DNA of 10,965 nucleotides from Bacteriovoracaceae bacterium (GTDB lineage: Bacteria; Bdellovibrionota; Bacteriovoracia; Bacteriovoracales; Bacteriovoracaceae), in contig SKIL01000182.1 of the NCBI GenBank assembly GCA_007116425.1, positions 1-10,965 of the forward strand, read 5' to 3'. The notes under the pieces are model-generated. The model had not been told where the DNA came from, made no database searches, and saw only the letters and a program-made list of their open reading frames with translations. The stretch's first letter is position 1; the number at the start of each line of letters is the position of its first letter. The position numbers were made by a program, and so were the translations under genes. Positions 5,913 through 10,965 of the stretch are shown one piece after another.

Positions 5913-7835
5913 ATGGAAAAGGCAGAAAAAATTAGATTTAAAATAATTTTTGGGCTATTTGCTGTGGCCTTCCTTGCTATTATTGGAAAAGCATTTAAAG
6001 TTCAAATAATTGACGGAGAAAAACTGACTCAAAAGTCTAGTAATCAATTTTTTAGACAGAGTACAATTTTTCCAAGAAGAGGCGTGATCTATGATCGAAA
6101 TGGACACCCTCTAGCACTAAATGTTCAAACCTATAGTATTTTTACAATTCCAAGAAATCTAGATGCGAACTTCTCGTCGCTTAAAGAATTAGAAGCAATT
6201 GTTCCAGAGCTTGATTTCGAAAGAACAAGGTCTAGAATCGGTGAGAGATCACGTTTTACATGGCTTGCAAGAAAAATCTCTCTAAACCAAGAGCAAGTTG
6301 ATGCGATTGAACATCTCTCTGGAATTCATATCGAGGCAGTTCCAAAAAGGCTATATCCAAACAATCAATTGTCAGCTCAAATATTGGGGTTTGTTGGAGT
6401 GGATAATGTCGGTCTTGCTGGTCTTGAGCACCGATTTGATAAGGAGTTAAAAGGAAAGCCAACAATATTACGATACATAATTGATAATCGTGGTAGACCG
6501 GTAAAGTTTGAAAGTCACCAGGTAGAAACGGGCAACAATGATGTTCATTTATCAATTGATAAAGATATTCAGTTCATTGCTGAAAAACATTTAAAAGCTG
6601 CGGTTAAAAAATTTGATGCAGACTCCGGAGGTGTCGGAGTTATGCATGCGAATACAGGTGAAATCTTGGCAATGGCCAACTACCCAAGCTTTGATCCAAA
6701 TCATCCACATTTGATACCAAACAGTGTTCACAGGCTTCCATTTGTAACTGATCCTATTGAGCCTGGATCAACGTTTAAAACTTTTACAATTGCATCTGCT
6801 TTGGAAAATAATGTCGCAAGAGAAGATACAAACTATTACTGCGAAAGAGGTCAGCTTAGAGTTGGTAATCACATAATTAGAGAAGCCGAATCAAACAGAT
6901 CCTATGAGTGGCTCTCGGTTTCTGAAATCCTTAAGTATAGTTCAAATATCGGAACGACTAAGATTGCATTTGATTTAACATACCCTAAGTTGAAAAAAAC
7001 TCTATTAGACTTTGGCTTTGGAGAGAGAACCGGAGTAGAGCTGCCGGGTGAGTCTCGGGGAATCTTCTTGCATCAAGACAATGTATCGCCTTTGAGTCTA
7101 AGTAATGTAAGCTTTGGACAAGGGTTGGCAACTACAGGTGTACAAATGTTGGCCGCCTATGCGGCAGTGGCAAATGGGGGCTACTATGTAGAGCCAACAA
7201 TAATTAGAAGAAATCACGACGATGAAGAAGTGCCAAAGCGAAGGATTATATCAGAACAAACGGCACAAACACTACAAGACATGCTTGTTGGTGCTGTAGA
7301 AAGTGGTACAGGAAGAAACGCAATGGTTCCCTATTTCACAATCGCAGGAAAAACCTCTACGGCCCAGAGAGCTTCTCCTAGTGGTGGATATGACGGTTAT
7401 ATCCCAGGTTTCGCAGGCTTTCCCGTCGGTGTTAATGATCCGTTTGTCATTGTCGTTTATATAGACAATCCAAAAGAAGAGAGCATTTATGGAAATAGAG
7501 TTGCGGCACCTATTTTCAGAGAGATTGCGCAACATATTTTATATAACTCTCAAGAATTTAAAAATGTTGACCTTGCGACAAACCTTTTAAACGACCAAAC
7601 GAGATCTGATCGTGTTCAAGTTCGCCAGGCGGCAAGTCGCCACATGGGAAGTGGTAGAGTGCCAAACTTTGTTGGATTAGATCGAGTATCAAGTGGCCGT
7701 TTGGCGAATGAATATGGGCTAAAAATAGAGCATCGTGGTATTGGAGTTGTATCTAAACAAGAGCCGCGAGCTGGAAAACCCTTTACTAGAGACACGATCA
7801 TTAATCTGAGGTATTCTCCTCCACAGTTTGATTAG
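5913..7835 (+). CDS. ftsI: Septal peptidoglycan transpeptidase FtsI (PBP3) with a C-terminal PASTA domain
   Basis: A 640-residue class B penicillin-binding protein. It has a membrane anchor at about 9-28 and a dimerisation domain opening with RRGVIYDRNGHPLA (55-68). In the transpeptidase domain the nucleophile motif is EPGSTFK (Ser286, Lys289), the second motif YSSN (Ser343-Ser344-Asn345), and the third KTSTAQ (480-485), where Ser replaces the usual Gly of KTG. Residues about 582-640 (RVPNFVGLDRVSSGRLANEY, then SKQEPRAGKP) look like one PASTA domain, absent from E. coli FtsI. The enzyme cross-links septal murein with FtsW. Only a weak ribosome site (TGGAA) precedes the ATG. The gene ends in tandem stops, TAG TAA. 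Confidence 0.95.
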   Translation: MEKAEKIRFKIIFGLFAVAFLAIIGKAFKVQIIDGEKLTQKSSNQFFRQSTIFPRRGVIYDRNGHPLALNVQTYSIFTIPRNLDANFSSLKELEAIVPELDFERTRSRIGERSRFTWLARKISLNQEQVDAIEHLSGIHIEAVPKRLYPNNQLSAQILGFVGVDNVGLAGLEHRFDKELKGKPTILRYIIDNRGRPVKFESHQVETGNNDVHLSIDKDIQFIAEKHLKAAVKKFDADSGGVGVMHANTGEILAMANYPSFDPNHPHLIPNSVHRLPFVTDPIEPGSTFKTFTIASALENNVAREDTNYYCERGQLRVGNHIIREAESNRSYEWLSVSEILKYSSNIGTTKIAFDLTYPKLKKTLLDFGFGERTGVELPGESRGIFLHQDNVSPLSLSNVSFGQGLATTGVQMLAAYAAVANGGYYVEPTIIRRNHDDEEVPKRRIISEQTAQTLQDMLVGAVESGTGRNAMVPYFTIAGKTSTAQRASPSGGYDGYIPGFAGFPVGVNDPFVIVVYIDNPKEESIYGNRVAAPIFREIAQHILYNSQEFKNVDLATNLLNDQTRSDRVQVRQAASRHMGSGRVPNFVGLDRVSSGRLANEYGLKIEHRGIGVVSKQEPRAGKPFTRDTIINLRYSPPQFD

Positions 7836-7859
7836 TAAACTTTAAAAAATGGTTTAATT

Positions 7860-9266
7860 ATGAGTTCGCAAAATTTGCGAAAAGAACTTCAGGCCTATAT
7901 TGAGAAACATGGTAAATCACCTCATGTGACGACGAATTTGCAACTTGCTAAACCTAACTCTATTGTCTTTTATAAGCTTGATGAAAGTAAAAAATCTCAA
8001 GGTCTTTTTTGGGAAAGATTCAATAAAACTTCGAATAAAGAAATTGCTCTACTGGTATCGAATGTAAAACCTTCGGGATATGAGGGAGCATTTTGTTTAG
8101 TTTCACCTTCGCAATTTTTAAATGCTCAAAAAGTTATAGCTGATAAAATATATGGAAAACCTTCGCAAAAAATCATTGGTGTTACGGGGACAAATGGAAA
8201 GACAACAGTTGTAGACATGATTCGACAAATTGCGGTCTTAAATAAACTTAAAATTGCTAGCTTGGGAACATTGGGTTTGTTAGATGCGAATGGAAGCGTT
8301 ATTGAAGATTTGGGTGCAACATCACCATCATATTTAGATTTAAGAAGATTGCTCGCTGAAAATGAAGATGTATTTGATTTTCTTGTATGTGAAATAAGTA
8401 GCCATGCTTTGGAACAAGATCGATTGTTTGATCTTGAATTAGATGCCGCTGGTTGGACGAGTTTTTCTCAGGATCATCTAGATTACCATAAGACAATGGA
8501 GCAATATTTCATTTCGAAACTTAAAATTGTAAATAAAGTCTGCGAGTCGGGAAAATTATTTTTACCTCAACGTGAAGAAAAGCTTGTCGACAAAGTAAAG
8601 GCCGCCTCGAGTTTTCCTGTAGAGATAGCACCAATACTTGGTGAAAAGCTTTATGATTCTTCCTCACCTTTTTTTCAATGCCATTACAATCAGTCCAACT
8701 TTGAATTAGCATTTGCCATTTCAAGCGATGCTTTTAAGCTCGATTGCTCTGCGAGTGAAGTATTGCAAAAAATAAAGTCTCCGGCCGGAAGATTTGACAC
8801 GGTTAATGTCAATGGAGGTTTTGCGATTATTGACTATGCTCATACACCCGATGCTATTCAAAATATTTGTTTATCAATTCAAAAAACATGGTCTGATAAG
8901 AAATTGCTAACAATTGTTGGTTGCGGTGGTAATAGAGATAAAACAAAAAGACCCGTGATGGCGAAGGTCGCTTTTCAAAACTCTAATGGAGTTATTTTTA
9001 CTAGCGATAATCCGAGAGATGAGAAGCCTCAAGAAATAATCGACGAAATGTTATTTGGAGTTAGCAATTGGTCAAAGCTTTCCAATGTTCATGTTGAGGT
9101 AGAAAGAGAAAAGGCCATAAATTTAGGCTTAAAGCTCTTAAAGAGCGGTGAGTTTAATATCTTGCTTATTGCTGGCAAAGGCCATGAAAATTATCAAGAG
9201 ATTAAAGGTCAAAAAATAGATTTTTCCGACAAAGAAATTGTTTTAAGGGCAAAAGATGAAAGTTGA
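7860..9266 (+). CDS. murE: UDP-MurNAc-L-Ala-D-Glu:meso-diaminopimelate ligase
   Basis: A 468-residue Mur ligase, slightly short of the usual 480-500. The ATP loop is GVTGTNGKTT (107-116), followed by ATSPSYLDLRRLL, CEISSHALEQDR and FSQDHLDYHKTMEQYFISK, where Lys220 is the likely carbamylated lysine. KSPAGRFD (306-313), DYAHTPDAI, GCGGNRDKTKRP and IAGKGHENYQ follow. DNPRDE (383-388) is the signature for meso-diaminopimelate rather than lysine. The enzyme adds meso-DAP to the cytoplasmic peptidoglycan precursor. Its N-terminal domain is shortened and diverged: the usual DSR nucleotide-binding motif reads TNL (25-27) before AKPNSIVFYKL. The ATG has no clear Shine-Dalgarno. The 3' end overlaps murF by 11 nt. 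Confidence 0.95.
   Translation: MSSQNLRKELQAYIEKHGKSPHVTTNLQLAKPNSIVFYKLDESKKSQGLFWERFNKTSNKEIALLVSNVKPSGYEGAFCLVSPSQFLNAQKVIADKIYGKPSQKIIGVTGTNGKTTVVDMIRQIAVLNKLKIASLGTLGLLDANGSVIEDLGATSPSYLDLRRLLAENEDVFDFLVCEISSHALEQDRLFDLELDAAGWTSFSQDHLDYHKTMEQYFISKLKIVNKVCESGKLFLPQREEKLVDKVKAASSFPVEIAPILGEKLYDSSSPFFQCHYNQSNFELAFAISSDAFKLDCSASEVLQKIKSPAGRFDTVNVNGGFAIIDYAHTPDAIQNICLSIQKTWSDKKLLTIVGCGGNRDKTKRPVMAKVAFQNSNGVIFTSDNPRDEKPQEIIDEMLFGVSNWSKLSNVHVEVEREKAINLGLKLLKSGEFNILLIAGKGHENYQEIKGQKIDFSDKEIVLRAKDES
9245..9249 (+). promoter_or_regulatory. Shine-Dalgarno site of murF inside murE
   Basis: AAGGG lies 6 nt before the murF ATG at 9256, within the last codons of murE. The 11-nt gene overlap implies translational coupling. 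Confidence 0.65.
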
Positions 9267-10737
9267 TTTTTTATTTAGGCCAAATTGTATTGTTAGAACC
9301 ATCAACGATAAAAATATCGAGCGAGATAAGGAAATTAAAATCATCACAGACTCTAGACTTGAGCTCTCTGGTTCGGCCTTTTTGGCGCTTAATGGTGAAA
9401 AGTTCAAAGCTGGTAAGTTTGCTAGTCAGGCCTTGAAAAAAAAAGCTTCGGTTGTAATAATCGATACTAGCGAGGAGTATCTAAGTGAGAGCGATTTATC
9501 ACAAGCTCCAAACGATACATGTATTATTTTTGTAAAAGACACTCTTGTTTACTTTCAAGAATTGGCGAAGATTTATTCTTCTGCATGGAAGCAAATGAGA
9601 ACAGAAAACTTCTTAATTGGTCTAACTGGTTCTAACGGTAAGACTTCGACAAAAGAAATACTCAACTTCTTAATGAACTCACTTCATCCAGGAAAAGTTC
9701 ACTGCACGAAGGGTAATTTAAACAATCATATTGGAGTACCGATTACTTTATGTGAGCTTTCCGATGAGCATCGAGTGGGCATCATTGAAATGGGAACGAA
9801 CTCACCAGGAGAAATTGATCTCCTATCTGATATTGTTTCACCTGAGGCGGGACTAATAACAAATATTGGGCCAGCACACCTTGAAAAGCTTGTTGACCTT
9901 GAGGGAGTTTATGACGAAAAGTCTGGACTCTATCGCCACTATTCCCAAAATTCACATAAATTAGTTTTTGTTTGCGATATGAATGATGAATTCTTGCGAC
10001 GCCTAGGAAGCATGTCTGATACCTATCCTTACAGAGAAGGTAAAGATACAAGTTTAGAGGAAGGAGAATATTTTATTGACCAAGACGATATTCATTTTCG
10101 CTTTAATGGTAAGCTCTATCACTTTAAAAATAATTATATAAGCTCGTATCACAATAAGAAAAATTTGATGGCCTCATTGTATCTTGTCCTTAATCTTTAT
10201 CCTGATCGAGCTGAAGAGATTATTAAAATTGCTCAAGAGGCAAAACTACCCGAAATGAATCGAGGTAGTTATATCCAAAAAAATGGCATTCAAATTTTTG
10301 CAGATGCTTATAATGCAAATCCTGCATCCATGATGGCCTCACTTGAAAGCTTTGTCGTTGAGTTCAAAAAAAATATATCAAAAGAAAGTGAAGAGCATGT
10401 CGCCTTTGTTATAGGTGACATGAATGAATTGGGAGAGCGAGAAAAGTACTATCACACGTTAATCGCAGGAAAGTTAAAACAAAATGTGGAAAACCTCATA
10501 AAATATTCTCCAAAATTGAAAATTTCCATTTATTTTGTGGGAAGGATGGCCACGGTTTATGGCGAAGGCTTTAAGCTAAAAAGCGTTGAGGCCAAAAAAT
10601 ATAATTCAACTGATGAGCTTATTAAGACGGAAATGAGCTCTAGTAATATAAAAGATTGGAATTGGGTGTTTTTAAAGGCTTCTCGTTCTTTACAATTAGA
10701 GAGATTGCTCGATATATTTGATGCGTTAGAAAGATAA
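9256..10737 (+). CDS. murF: UDP-MurNAc-tripeptide:D-alanyl-D-alanine ligase
   Basis: A 493-residue Mur ligase of somewhat above-average length (E. coli about 450). The N-terminal uridine-binding motif ITDSR (30-34) is intact. It is followed by the ATP loop GLTGSNGKTSTKE (122-134), GNLNNHIGVPITL, IIEMGTNSPGEI, ITNIGPAHLE and YDEKSGLY, with Lys222 as the likely carbamylated lysine. Further on are NRGSY (335-339), DAYNANPASM (350-359) and GDMNELGE (387-394), all characteristic of MurF. It adds D-Ala-D-Ala to the tripeptide made by MurE, completing the cytoplasmic pentapeptide precursor. The start overlaps murE. A 63-nt gap precedes mraY. Confidence 0.96.
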   Translation: MKVDFLFRPNCIVRTINDKNIERDKEIKIITDSRLELSGSAFLALNGEKFKAGKFASQALKKKASVVIIDTSEEYLSESDLSQAPNDTCIIFVKDTLVYFQELAKIYSSAWKQMRTENFLIGLTGSNGKTSTKEILNFLMNSLHPGKVHCTKGNLNNHIGVPITLCELSDEHRVGIIEMGTNSPGEIDLLSDIVSPEAGLITNIGPAHLEKLVDLEGVYDEKSGLYRHYSQNSHKLVFVCDMNDEFLRRLGSMSDTYPYREGKDTSLEEGEYFIDQDDIHFRFNGKLYHFKNNYISSYHNKKNLMASLYLVLNLYPDRAEEIIKIAQEAKLPEMNRGSYIQKNGIQIFADAYNANPASMMASLESFVVEFKKNISKESEEHVAFVIGDMNELGEREKYYHTLIAGKLKQNVENLIKYSPKLKISIYFVGRMATVYGEGFKLKSVEAKKYNSTDELIKTEMSSSNIKDWNWVFLKASRSLQLERLLDIFDALER

Positions 10738-10800
10738 GTTATATGTAAAGAATTTCGCATGCAATGACGCGTCGTAACTTCTCTAGTTGAGAGATTAATT

Positions 10801-10965
10801 ATGCTCTATCACCTTCTTTATCCCCTAAGCGAAGATATCGCCATCTTTAATATATTCCGATATATCACCTTTCGCTCTCTTGTGGCCTTTTTGTGTGCCG
10901 CCATCGTTTCAATATTTTGGGGAAGATACTTCATCGATTTCATGAAAAAAAAACAATTTGGACAA
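10801..10965 (+). CDS. mraY: Phospho-MurNAc-pentapeptide transferase, N-terminal end (partial)
   Basis: An open frame of 55 codons running off the right edge. The N-terminus MLYHLLYPLSEDIAIFNIFR, then YITFRSLVAFLCAAIVSIFW and GRYFIDFMKKKQFGQ, matches the MraY opening: a short amphipathic start, the F.YlTFR motif and the first membrane helix (about residues 25-42). MraY transfers phospho-MurNAc-pentapeptide from UDP to undecaprenyl phosphate, making lipid I in the inner membrane. The catalytic Asp residues lie outside the window. Its position after murF is canonical. The ribosome site is a modest GAGAGA (10789-10794). Confidence 0.9.
   Translation, partial: MLYHLLYPLSEDIAIFNIFRYITFRSLVAFLCAAIVSIFWGRYFIDFMKKKQFGQ

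Noticed and set aside
6256..6555. Minus-strand ORF of 99 codons inside ftsI, and similar antisense ORFs elsewhere
   Set aside because: They lie wholly opposite well-conserved genes, have compositionally odd translations and lack ribosome sites. They are shadows of the real frames.

Overview
The window carries 12 protein-coding genes, two of them cut by the edges, in AT-rich DNA that is almost wholly coding. Gene content and protein style suggest Bdellovibrionota, most likely a low-GC Bacteriovoracales/Halobacteriovorax-like bacterium: a Myxococcus-type MglA/MglB polarity pair, a meso-diaminopimelate-type MurE and a Gram-negative dcw cell-wall cluster occur together. The taxonomic call is inference.

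Region 1 (1-2353, + strand) is a tight operon: the dnaX C-terminus, ybaB/ebfC, recR, a roadblock-domain mglB-like gene and mglA, with gaps of 14, 4, 6 and 2 nt. It joins replication and recombination genes to a small-GTPase polarity switch.

Region 2 (2350-3648, - strand) holds one convergent gene for an uncharacterised alpha/beta hydrolase. The formal ORF stops at an in-frame TGA (2470-2472). The same frame then runs 39 more sense codons to a TAA whose bases overlap the mglA stop codon. The extension carries the expected catalytic histidine (PGHHL), so the 116-nt 'intergenic' gap is really the 3' end of this gene. The TGA is a nonsense mutation, a base error or a recoding site. This is the most unusual signal in the window.

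Region 3 (3699-10965, + strand) starts with mtnP (methylthioadenosine phosphorylase) and continues 11 nt later into the dcw cluster: rsmH, ftsL, ftsI, murE, murF and the start of mraY. mtnP stands where mraZ usually heads the cluster. RsmH methylates 16S rRNA. FtsL and FtsI belong to the septal peptidoglycan machine. MurE and MurF add meso-DAP and D-Ala-D-Ala to the cytoplasmic precursor, and MraY moves it onto the lipid carrier.

I found no RNA genes, CRISPR arrays, insertion sequences or convincing intrinsic terminators. Apart from the hydrolase TGA, the genes look intact and conventional. I see no complete new multi-gene system.
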